NCBI GenBank assembly: GCA_035711865.1
Contig: DASTBT010000010.1
Coordinates: 1-15,534, forward strand
Source of the DNA: JAOUEA01 sp035711865
GTDB lineage: Bacteria > Actinomycetota > UBA4738 > HRBIN12
Length of the DNA: 15,534 bases
Direction of reading: 5' to 3'
Shown here piece by piece: positions 1-6,145 of this stretch (the stretch's first letter is position 1; the number at the start of each line of letters is the position of its first letter). Position numbers and translations under genes: made by a program. The notes under the pieces are model-generated. The model did not search any database, was not told where the DNA came from, and was given only the letters and a program-made list of their open reading frames with translations.

Positions 1-2
1 TC

Positions 3-380
3 GCTGCATTGACTCGTCTGCGGTCGACCCTGATCGAGCGGCTAGGGGAACTGATCGTGAGCTGGGAGATCCAGCCCGTCAACGCGTCGATGTTCGGATC
101 GACGGCCCGCGGTGACGGCGACACCACAAGTGACATCGATCTCTTTGTCGTCCGGCCGAGCGGTGTCGATGAGGACGATGCGCAGTGGCGGTCGCAGATC
201 GACGCGGTCGCCGATGCCGTGCTTGCTTGGACCGGCAATCACGCAAGCATCGCGGAGATCCCGGAGGCAGATGTCGCTCGCCTACGTCGTGAACGCCCGC
301 CCGTCGTCGAGGAGCTGGTGAAGGACGGCATCACCCTTGTCGGCGAATCGACCGCCAACATCCTCCGGAAGCCTCGATGA
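3..380 (+). CDS. MNT-type nucleotidyltransferase, probable antitoxin (5' partial)
   Basis: This is a minimal nucleotidyltransferase-fold protein. The motif G-S-x10-D-x-D is visible (GSTARGDGDTTSDIDLFV, about residues 30-47 counted from the TTG at position 9), which is the metal- and nucleotide-binding signature of MntA-like antitoxins. In that family the enzyme adds AMP to the HEPN toxin partner and so neutralises it. The frame is open to the left edge and the TTG at 9 has no room for a ribosome-binding site, so the gene probably starts outside the window. Relatives I recall carry an N-terminal winged-helix domain that ends in a helix like the one here, so this may be the C-terminal half of a wHTH-MNT protein. 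The stop overlaps the next gene's start (ATGA), which implies translational coupling. The fold is secure; the antitoxin role is inferred from the pairing. Confidence 0.8.
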   Translation, partial: AALTRLRSTLIERLGELIVSWEIQPVNASMFGSTARGDGDTTSDIDLFVVRPSGVDEDDAQWRSQIDAVADAVLAWTGNHASIAEIPEADVARLRRERPPVVEELVKDGITLVGESTANILRKPR

Positions 381-802
381 ATGCCCGCAACAGAACCAGA
401 GGACGGACCCAGCGGTGCGGCGACACAGAGGCCAGAGCAAAGCTTCGCCGCGCGGAGCAGTTCATGGAAGTCGCGAAGATGATCATCGACGAAGCCGAAC
501 CCGATCCCGATTGGGCGAATGCGGCAGCGGCGCTCGCGGTGCTCGCGGGCATCTCCGCCTCCGACGCGGCCTGCTGCAAAGCGTTGGGCCGACGGTCCAG
601 GGGGCAGGATCATCACGAAGCCGAGGCTCTTCTCGGGCAGATCGACCCGGGCGGGAAGAGCGCGGCGAACGTGATGCGCAGGCTCATCACCTTGAAGGGC
701 GAAGCCCACTACGGTTTCTACAGCATGTCGACGCAGAGCCTGAGATCCGCGTTCACACAAGCGGAGAAGCTGATCAAGTTCGCCCGCGAAGTCCTCACAT
801 AG
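377..802 (+). CDS. HEPN-like protein, probable toxin partner of the MNT protein
   Basis: A 141-aa, helix-rich protein with no membrane segment. It begins at an ATG that overlaps the upstream stop by 4 nt (ATGA), so the two proteins are almost certainly co-translated. Residues 72-80 (RRSRGQDHH) fit the loose R-x4-6-H signature of HEPN ribonucleases (R73-x5-H79 or R75-x4-H80), and the C-terminal segment near KGEAHYGFY resembles the last helices of HEPN-like partners of nucleotidyltransferases. In MNT-HEPN modules the HEPN protein is an RNase toxin. Here the nucleotidyltransferase comes first, the reverse of the classical HepT-MntA order. The HEPN assignment rests on a short degenerate motif plus context and is moderate. 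The gene ends 9 nt from the convergent GH15 gene. Confidence 0.7.
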   Translation: MNARNRTRGRTQRCGDTEARAKLRRAEQFMEVAKMIIDEAEPDPDWANAAAALAVLAGISASDAACCKALGRRSRGQDHHEAEALLGQIDPGGKSAANVMRRLITLKGEAHYGFYSMSTQSLRSAFTQAEKLIKFAREVLT

Positions 803-811
803 CGAAGCCGG

Positions 812-2632
812 TCAGGGCTCGTTGACGGGGTGTCGGCGGCGTTCCGCTGGGCCTCGAGGACCCGCCGTGAGGTTGTGGGCGGTGTCGATCAGACACACGT
901 GGGAGAGCGCCTGCGGGAAGTTCCCGAGCATCGTCCGAGTGGAGGGTTCGTACTGCTCGGCGAGCAGTCCGACGTCATTGCGCACGCCGAGCGCACGCTC
1001 GAACGTCGCCTCGGCCTCGTTCCGGCGCCCGGCGAGGTTCAGGCAGTCGGCGTACCAGAAGGTGCAGGCCAGGAACGAGGCTTCCTTGTCGCTGAGGCCG
1101 TCGACCTTCGGGTCGTGCTCGTACCGGTAGACGAATCCGTCGTGCAGCAGGCGCCGCTCGATCGCGGCGATCGTGCCCAGCACCCGTTCGTCCTCGGCAG
1201 GAAGGAACCCGACCAGCGGGATCATGAGCAGCGATGCATCGAGCAGCGAGGAGCCGTACGACTGCATGAACGAGCCCGCCTCTGCATCGAATCCTCGCTC
1301 GAGGACCTCCGACTTGATCTCGTCTCGCGCCGATCGCCACCGGTCGGCGGGGCCCTCGAGACCGAAGCGTTCGACGTCGCGGATCGCGCGATCGAAGGCG
1401 ACCCATGCCATGACCTTCGAGTGGGTGAAGTGTCGTCTCGGGCCGCGGACCTCCCAGATGCCCTCGTCGGGCTCGCGCCACCCCGACTCGAGGAAGTCGA
1501 TCACCGCCCGCTCCACCGGCCAGATCGACGTGTCGTCGCGCATGCCTTCGCTCCTCGACTGGTACAGCAGGTCGGTCACCTCGCCGTAGACATCGAGCTG
1601 GAACTGGTCCGATGCGGCGTTCCCGACCCGCACGGGTGATGTGCCCCGGTAGCCGGGCAGCCAGTCGAGCTCGAGCTCGGTGAGGCGCCGCTCTCCACGC
1701 AGGCCGTACATGATCTGCAGCTCCGACGGGCGACCGGCCACGACGCGCATCAACCAGTCGCGCCACGCGACGGCCTCATCCTCGAAGCCGGCATCGAGCA
1801 GGGCGAGCAGGGTGAACGTGGCATCGCGGAGCCAGCACATCCGGTAGTCCCAGTTGCGTGCACCGTCGGGCCATTCCGGGAGCGACGTCGTTGGTGCCGC
1901 GGTGATCGCGCCCGTCGGCGCGAAGGTGAGCGCTTTGAGCGTGATCAGCGACCGCATGACGGCGTCGCGCCAGCGTCCGGTGTAGCGGCACGATGAGGCC
2001 CATTCCTCCCAGTACCGTTCCGTGTGCGCGATCGCCCATCCCGGGTCGAGCGGCGCAGGCGCGGGGTCGCTCGCCTCGTGCCAGACCATGGAGAAGGCGA
2101 TCTCGTCCCCCTCACGGACCTCGAATCCCGCATACGTCCGTTCGTCCCGGCCCTCGAGCTCGACCCTTGAGTGAAGCTCGAGGGCGTCCGGTCCGGCGAC
2201 GGCGCTGAGCCCCGACGGAGTGCGACGCACCCACGGCACGACCGAGCCGTAGTCGAAGCGGATCACGATCTCCATGCACATGCGCACGCGGCCACGGAGA
2301 CCTCGCACCAGGCGAACGACGTCGGCCTCGTTCTCACGCGGCGGCATGCAGTCAACGACCATCACCGCGCCCTCGTCGGTTTCGTGGGTCGTCTCGAGCA
2401 CGAGCGTGTCGCCACGGTAGCGTCGGCTCGATCGGCGGACCTCGCCGTCGGGCCGCAGCAGCCAACGCCCGTTCCGCTCGTCACCGAGGAGCGCGGCGAA
2501 GCACGCGGGAGAGTCGAAGCTCGGCACGCAGAGCCAGTCGATGGAACCTCCGGTGGAGACGAGCGCGGCGGACTGCGTGTCGCCGATCAGCGCGTAGTCG
2601 CCGATATCGGCTGGCGTCGTCAGCTCGGGCAT
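812..2632 (-). CDS. Glycoside hydrolase family 15 protein (glucoamylase/trehalase-like)
   Basis: A 606-aa protein with the full length and architecture of bacterial GH15 enzymes: an N-terminal beta-sandwich (about residues 1-210, opening with the characteristic DYALIGD...GSIDWLC) followed by an (alpha/alpha)6 barrel (about 220-590). Visible barrel signatures are NWDYRMCWLRDA (260-271), DEGIWEVRG (389-397, holding the likely general acid) and GLLAEQ (555-560, likely general base E559). Family members hydrolyse alpha-glucosidic bonds in glucans, dextrins or trehalose by inversion; several actinobacterial members act on trehalose, but the substrate cannot be read from sequence. No signal peptide is evident, so it is probably cytoplasmic. 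The ATG lies 1 nt after the stop of the rhodanese-CBS gene with no strong ribosome-binding site, which suggests coupled translation. Confidence 0.93.
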   Translation of the reverse strand: MPELTTPADIGDYALIGDTQSAALVSTGGSIDWLCVPSFDSPACFAALLGDERNGRWLLRPDGEVRRSSRRYRGDTLVLETTHETDEGAVMVVDCMPPRENEADVVRLVRGLRGRVRMCMEIVIRFDYGSVVPWVRRTPSGLSAVAGPDALELHSRVELEGRDERTYAGFEVREGDEIAFSMVWHEASDPAPAPLDPGWAIAHTERYWEEWASSCRYTGRWRDAVMRSLITLKALTFAPTGAITAAPTTSLPEWPDGARNWDYRMCWLRDATFTLLALLDAGFEDEAVAWRDWLMRVVAGRPSELQIMYGLRGERRLTELELDWLPGYRGTSPVRVGNAASDQFQLDVYGEVTDLLYQSRSEGMRDDTSIWPVERAVIDFLESGWREPDEGIWEVRGPRRHFTHSKVMAWVAFDRAIRDVERFGLEGPADRWRSARDEIKSEVLERGFDAEAGSFMQSYGSSLLDASLLMIPLVGFLPAEDERVLGTIAAIERRLLHDGFVYRYEHDPKVDGLSDKEASFLACTFWYADCLNLAGRRNEAEATFERALGVRNDVGLLAEQYEPSTRTMLGNFPQALSHVCLIDTAHNLTAGPRGPAERRRHPVNEP

Positions 2633-2633
2633 G

Positions 2634-3350
2634 TCACGACGGCTCCGAGGAGGAGGCCCGTGAGTCGGAGGCAGGCGCTCGCACGATGTCGTCGCGCACG
2701 AGCAGGCCGACGAGACGACCGTCCGAGGTCGTGATGGGCGAGCTCGGCACGTCCTTCTGGGTCATGATCGCGACGAGCTCCTCGACGGGCACGTTCGGAC
2801 GGTACGTGCTGGGGCCCGGTCGCATCACATGCTCGACGCGTTCGTCCGTGCCTCGCCCGAGCTCCTCCTCACGGAGCAGGCCGAGCACGATCCGGTCGTC
2901 GCCGACCACGACGCATGCGTCCCATCCGGCGGCGCGCACCCGGTCGCGGACCTCGTGGATCGGCTCGTCCCTTCGGCATGTGGGCACGTCGCGGCGCGCG
3001 ACGTCGCGCAGGGTCGCGCGTCGCGGCTCCGAGCCTTCCGACGGGAGCCCGGCGGCCAGCCAGTCGGCCTTCCCGTCGACGTAGTCGTACACGTCGGTGA
3101 ACCCGAGACTTTCGAGCCGGCACGCGGCCCGCGGACTCAGGTCTCAGGCGGAGTCGAAGCAGTACACGAGCACGGGCCTCGTCGGATCGAGGACACGGGT
3201 GGCTTCGCTCTCGAGCTTCCGGAGCGGCAGGTTCACCGCCCCCGGAAGATGGTCGTCGGCGAACTCGTCGGCGCCCAGAACGTCGACCAGCTGGACGCCG
3301 TCGTCGATCAGTCGCCGAACCTCGTTCCGGTCATGGATCTCTGTCGGCAT
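2634..3350 (-). CDS. Rhodanese-CBS domain protein with in-frame UGA at the catalytic position (candidate selenoprotein)
   Basis: Read through one TGA, this is a 238-aa protein. Residues 1-86 form a rhodanese domain and about 110-230 carry two CBS repeats ending near SDGRLVGLLVRDDIV. The ATG at 3350 has a good ribosome-binding site (GAGAGGA, 5 nt upstream). The TGA (3146-3144, codon 69) sits in VYCFDSA-TGA-DLSPRAA. Rhodaneses have a six-residue active loop, Cys-x4-Arg; in relatives I recall it reads CDLSPR, so TGA replaces the catalytic cysteine exactly. The frame is identical on both sides and runs 169 further codons without a stop. Sulfurtransfer by a selenocysteine rhodanese is the favoured reading. 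The alternatives are a Cys-to-stop mutation or sequencing error, leaving a 68-aa fragment and possible restart at GTG 3092, which lacks a ribosome-binding site. CBS domains usually sense adenylates; their ligand here is unknown. Confidence 0.72.
3107..3143 (-). promoter_or_regulatory. Possible bacterial SECIS-like stem-loop just 3' of the UGA
   Basis: On the coding strand, starting directly after TGA, GAC (3143-3141) can pair with GTC (3109-3107). GAGTC (3138-3134) can pair with GGCTC (3118-3114), and CGCG (3133-3130) with CGCG (3126-3123). The apical loop is GGC and begins with G, as bacterial SECIS loops usually do. There is a 4-nt bulge on the 3' side. The loop lies 14 nt after the UGA, slightly closer than typical. 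In GC-rich DNA such folds arise easily, so this is supportive at best. Confidence 0.3.
3144..3146 (-). other. Candidate selenocysteine UGA codon (codon 69)
   Basis: This single TGA interrupts the rhodanese-CBS frame. It occupies the first position of the Cys-x4-Arg active-site loop (here UGA-D-L-S-P-R), the one residue of the domain where Cys-to-Sec exchange is chemically expected. One base change from TGC or TGT would also produce it, so recoding is inferred rather than shown. Confidence 0.55.
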
Positions 3351-3397
3351 GCGTCCTCTCCCGGCCGCCTCGTCGCCTTCCCGGCGCTGTCCCCTGC

Positions 3398-3423
3398 GTT
3401 CATGATGCCGCGTGGATGGGTAT
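3398..3423 (+). promoter_or_regulatory. Stress-sigma (SigB/SigF-like) promoter candidate
   Basis: GTTC (3398-3401), a 16-nt spacer and GGGTAT (3418-3423) match the actinobacterial SigB/SigF pattern GTTT-N15-17-GGGTAT at 9 of 10 positions. It lies about 50 nt upstream of the ATG at 3473. It also argues against the earlier in-frame ATG at 3416, which would lie within the -10 element. Confidence 0.5.
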
Positions 3424-3431
3424 CACCTCTC

Positions 3432-3464
3432 CCATCCGAGAGCGGATGCAAGAGCGGATGGAGG
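3432..3464 (+). promoter_or_regulatory. 5'-UTR alternative hairpin next to the ribosome-binding site
   Basis: CCATCCG (3432-3438) can pair either with the near CGGATG (3443-3448; 6 bp, AGAG loop) or with the second copy, CGGATGG (3455-3461; 7 bp). The second pairing covers the first two bases of the GGAGG ribosome-binding site (3460-3464). The two folds exclude each other, so the short leader could tune translation. This is read directly from sequence; function is not shown. Confidence 0.35.
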
Positions 3465-3472
3465 TGTACCCC

Positions 3473-3871
3473 ATGGGACACGTCGTCGAACCGCACACCA
3501 CGCCCAAGGCGCCTGAGGGCCGAAGATGGGACTGGCACGGCACGGCGGAGGCCGACAAAGGCGATGCGATCATCGAGCGCGGAGGCTGGGATGCGTTCGC
3601 CAAGGCCCATGCCTGGTACGACCCGGCCGAAGACGTCGATCACGACCCACCGCAGGAGAAGCAGGCGTACAAGCTCCCGCACCACGAGGTCGTCGACGGG
3701 CGGGTGAGGGTCGTGTGGAGCGGCGTTCGATCCGCGATGCAGGTTCTTGCCGGCGCGCGGGGCGGGGTGGTTCTGCCCGATCGCGACCGCGAGGGCGTGT
3801 ACCGGCACCTGCGGGAGCACTACGAGGAGTTCGGCAAGCAGCCGCCCTCCTACGAGGAGATCGACTCGTAA
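3473..3871 (+). CDS. Small protein with a phage-capsid-associated C-terminal domain
   Basis: A 132-aa protein. The ATG at 3473 is chosen because GGAGG sits 8 nt upstream and a promoter candidate overlaps the earlier in-frame ATG at 3416. The N-terminal half (1-62) is charged and shows nothing I recognise. Residues 65-130, from AYKLPHHEVVDGR through GARGGV to HYEEFGKQPPSYEE, resemble a short conserved segment I recall from HK97-type phage prohead-protease and capsid fusion proteins. Here it stands alone with no phage genes nearby. It may be a domesticated fragment or a general small domain of unknown function. The preceding promoter candidate suggests expression under stress or in stationary phase. 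It converges on the 70-aa gene. Confidence 0.75.
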   Translation: MGHVVEPHTTPKAPEGRRWDWHGTAEADKGDAIIERGGWDAFAKAHAWYDPAEDVDHDPPQEKQAYKLPHHEVVDGRVRVVWSGVRSAMQVLAGARGGVVLPDRDREGVYRHLREHYEEFGKQPPSYEEIDS

Positions 3872-3885
3872 GACGGATGGAGGGC

Positions 3886-3908
3886 TGCCCAGAGCGTGAG
3901 CGTGGGCA
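3886..3908. terminator. Weak hairpin between convergent genes
   Basis: TGCCCA (3886-3891) and TGGGCA (3903-3908) form a 6-bp stem with an 11-nt loop inside the 45-nt gap between two convergent stop codons. There is no T-tract on either side. The position suggests a bidirectional terminator, but the stem is short. Confidence 0.25.
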
Positions 3909-3916
3909 CGCTACGG

Positions 3917-4129
3917 TCAATCACGGCCGAAGAGTCGGCGCACCGCATGTCGGAGCCATCCGACCCGGCTGACCGTCGTGTCGGCGTTCGCGGCGGCGTC
4001 GTCGAGGATCGCTGCCATCTCAGGATCGTCGTTCTTCTTCACCGCCCGATCGATGGCATCGGCGGTTCGCTCCGAAGACACCGAGGCAGCCTCCACGACC
4101 GTCTCGGCGGTCGTCTCGTTTTCCGGCAT
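3917..4129 (-). CDS. Small hypothetical protein, 70 aa
   Basis: A 70-aa protein that I do not recognise. The ATG at 4129 has a purine-rich ribosome-binding site (GGAGAGGTGG) a few bases upstream. The first 50 residues are acidic and alanine-rich, likely helical (for example PEMAAILDDAAANAD). The last 20 are basic and amphipathic (GWLRHAVRRLFGRD), the kind of tail that could contact a membrane or nucleic acid. The frame stays open far upstream, but that part is antisense to the acyl-CoA ligase and is not counted. The ribosome-binding site, compact length and position in a real gap support it as a gene; its function is unknown. Confidence 0.65.
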   Translation of the reverse strand: MPENETTAETVVEAASVSSERTADAIDRAVKKNDDPEMAAILDDAAANADTTVSRVGWLRHAVRRLFGRD

Positions 4130-4187
4130 CGGTCCACCTCTCCCCTCTGGCAACACCTGGCGATGATACCGCCGTAAGTCTCTCGCG

Positions 4188-4212
4188 GTTTGGCGATCTC
4201 GGGCCAGGGAAC
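4188..4212 (+). promoter_or_regulatory. Stress-sigma-like promoter candidate upstream of the 30-aa peptide
   Basis: GTTT (4188-4191, within GGTTT), a 15-nt spacer and GGGAAC (4207-4212) approximate the SigF-type pattern GGTTT-N15-17-GGGTA. The -10 departs from consensus at the T. It ends 29 nt before the ATG at 4242, a plausible distance. A small inverted repeat, CAGGG-AA-CCCTG (4205-4216), overlaps the -10. Confidence 0.3.
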
Positions 4213-4241
4213 CCTGCCTCCCCTCAGGAAGGAGGATCGAC

Positions 4242-4334
4242 ATGCTTGCTGCCTTGAACATGGGAGTCATCGGCACGGTGATCGTGATCGCGCTGATCGT
4301 GGCCGCCGTGCTCTTCTTCATGCGCCGAGCCTGA
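4242..4334 (+). CDS. 30-aa single-pass membrane peptide
   Basis: A very short gene with a strong ribosome-binding site (GGAGGA, 5 nt before the ATG) and a clear TGA stop. The product is one hydrophobic helix of roughly 20 residues (from about GVIGTVIVIALIV to VLFF) closed by a basic tail, MRRA. The positive-inside rule predicts the C-terminus in the cytoplasm. It resembles small membrane subunits or regulators in size only; I recognise no family. It is followed 80 nt later by the acyl-CoA ligase, and whether the two are co-transcribed is unclear. Its strong initiation site and membrane-helix composition argue against a chance frame. Confidence 0.7.
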   Translation: MLAALNMGVIGTVIVIALIVAAVLFFMRRA

Positions 4335-4414
4335 GCGCGACGAGCGCCGAGGTCGCGACTCAGTCCGGGCACCCCCATATCGAGTCGCAGCTTGGGCGTG
4401 CGATGATGCGCGCC

Positions 4415-6145
4415 ATGACCGACCATCGTCCGTGGTTCGCCTCGTACCCGTCCGACGTGCCGCATTCGCTCGAGCCGTTCCCGAAGGAGTCCGTGTTCAC
4501 GTTGCTGCGCAATGCAGCTGCAGGATTCCCGGACAGGCCGGCACTCGCGTTCTTCGGGGCGCACATGAGTTACGCGCAGCTCCTGCTTCAGGTCGAGCGG
4601 TTCTCCGCGGTGCTCGCCGGGCTCGGGGTGCACAAGGGCGACCGGGTCGGTCTGCTGCTGCCCAACTGCCCCGAGTACGTGATCGCGTTCTTCGCCTGTC
4701 AGCGCATCGGGGCCGTCGCCGTGGGGAACAATCCGCTGTACACGGAGCGAGAGCTGGAGCATCAGATCGAGGACTCGGGCGCGAAGCTCATGATCGTGCT
4801 CGACCAGATCTACCACCGGTTCGGGCGGGTGCGCGACGACGCCGGCGTGCGGGAAGTGATCGCGGCCAAGCTGAACCACTACATGAGGCCGCCCATCAAG
4901 TGGCTGGCGCCGCTGAAGTTCAGGGCCGACGCCCGCAAGGCGGGCACCCCGATGCCGTTCATCCCGGTTGGCCATCGGGTTCGGTGGTGGGGCGACCTGA
5001 TGCAGCAGGCCGGACCGGTGCCACCGGAGGCCACGGTCGACGACCCGGTCGGCGAGGTCGCGGCCCTCGTGTACACGGGGGGGACGACCGGGCTCTCCAA
5101 GGGGGCGATGCTGTCGCACTCGAACCTCGTGGCCAACGCGATGCAGGCGGCGGCGTGGCTGAACGTGGTCCGTCAGGGCGAGGACGGGATCGTGGCGGCG
5201 CTGCCCTTCTTCCATTCGTTCGGCACCCTGGTGATGAACTTCTCGATGACGAAGGCCGCGAAGCTCGTGCTGCTGCCGCGCTTCGATATCGACTTGGCGT
5301 TGAAGGCGATGTCGAAGGAGAAGCCGACGTTGTTCCCGGGCGTGCCGCGCATGTACATCGCGCTGAACCAGGATCCGCGCACGCCCAAGCACGACCTCGG
5401 AGCGCTGAAGGCCTGCATCTCGGGAGCGGCGCCCCTTCCCATGGCCGTGGCCAAGCGGTTCGAGGAGATCACCGGGGGCGGCAAGGTGGTCGAGGGCTAC
5501 GGGCTTTCCGAGTGCTCACCGGTCACGCACGCGAACCCGCTCGTGGGCGAACGCAAGGAAGGCTCGATCGGCCTGCCGATCCCCGACACCGACGTGAAGC
5601 TCGTCGATCTCGACGAACCCGACCGTGAGGTGCCGCAGGGAGAGCGTGGCGAGATGTGCATCAAGGGACCGCAGGTGATGCTCGGCTACTGGAACCGTCC
5701 CGATGAGAGCGGGCTGATGATCCGGAACGGATGGCTGCACACCGGCGACGTCGCGATCATGGACGAACAGGGGTATTTCCGGATCGTCGATCGCATCAAG
5801 GACATGATCATCGTCTCGGGCTTCAACGTGTACCCGACCGAGGTCGAGGCGGTGCTGTTCCATCACCCGAAGATCCTGAAGTGCGCCGTCGTCGGGGTGC
5901 CCGACGAGACCACCGGCGAACGCGTGAAGACGTTCATCGTGCTGAAGCCGGGCGAGACCGCGACCGCTGAGGAGATCACGGCGTGGTGTCGCGATCCCGA
6001 CCAGGGCCTGGCCGGCTACCGGGTGCCCAAGGACATCGAGTTCCGTGACGAACTGCCGGAGACGCTGATCGGCAAGGTACTGCGACGCGTGCTGCAAGAG
6101 GAAGAGCGTCAGAAGCGCGAAGCCACCGGCGCCGCGGGATCGTGA
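4415..6145 (+). CDS. Long-chain fatty-acid-CoA ligase (AMP-binding family)
   Basis: A 576-aa adenylate-forming enzyme that activates a fatty acid to its acyl-AMP and then to acyl-CoA, feeding beta-oxidation or lipid synthesis. The motifs appear in order: phosphate-binding loop YTGGTTGLSKG (220-230), GYGLSE (361-366), HTGD (443-446), the hinge and acceptor region DRIKDMIIVSGFNVYPTEVE (459-478), and the catalytic lysine in LIGK (K554). Length and layout are normal for FadD-type ligases; chain-length preference cannot be read. The ATG at 4415 is chosen by N-terminal similarity. No ribosome-binding site precedes it, but GATGAT lies 7 nt upstream as a possible -10, so the transcript may be leaderless. 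The stop overlaps the following GTG start (GTGA), which couples it to the acetyltransferase. Confidence 0.93.
   Translation: MTDHRPWFASYPSDVPHSLEPFPKESVFTLLRNAAAGFPDRPALAFFGAHMSYAQLLLQVERFSAVLAGLGVHKGDRVGLLLPNCPEYVIAFFACQRIGAVAVGNNPLYTERELEHQIEDSGAKLMIVLDQIYHRFGRVRDDAGVREVIAAKLNHYMRPPIKWLAPLKFRADARKAGTPMPFIPVGHRVRWWGDLMQQAGPVPPEATVDDPVGEVAALVYTGGTTGLSKGAMLSHSNLVANAMQAAAWLNVVRQGEDGIVAALPFFHSFGTLVMNFSMTKAAKLVLLPRFDIDLALKAMSKEKPTLFPGVPRMYIALNQDPRTPKHDLGALKACISGAAPLPMAVAKRFEEITGGGKVVEGYGLSECSPVTHANPLVGERKEGSIGLPIPDTDVKLVDLDEPDREVPQGERGEMCIKGPQVMLGYWNRPDESGLMIRNGWLHTGDVAIMDEQGYFRIVDRIKDMIIVSGFNVYPTEVEAVLFHHPKILKCAVVGVPDETTGERVKTFIVLKPGETATAEEITAWCRDPDQGLAGYRVPKDIEFRDELPETLIGKVLRRVLQEEERQKREATGAAGS

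Noticed and set aside
830..1639. A 269-codon plus-strand frame opposite the GH15 gene
   Set aside because: It is an antisense shadow of a well-supported enzyme with no recognisable motifs.
2634..3092. CBS protein starting independently at GTG 3092
   Set aside because: It has no ribosome-binding site and begins in the middle of the rhodanese C-terminal segment (YDYVDGKADWLAAGLP), so it is better read as the continuation of the upstream frame through the UGA.
4355..4388. Inverted repeat GCGACTC / GAGTCGC upstream of the acyl-CoA ligase
   Set aside because: Seven base pairs with a 20-nt spacer are expected by chance at this base composition, and no promoter element lines up with it convincingly.
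4130..5392. Upstream extension of the 70-aa minus-strand gene to 491 codons
   Set aside because: The extension is antisense to the acyl-CoA ligase and has shadow-like composition; the real start is the ATG at 4129 with its ribosome-binding site.
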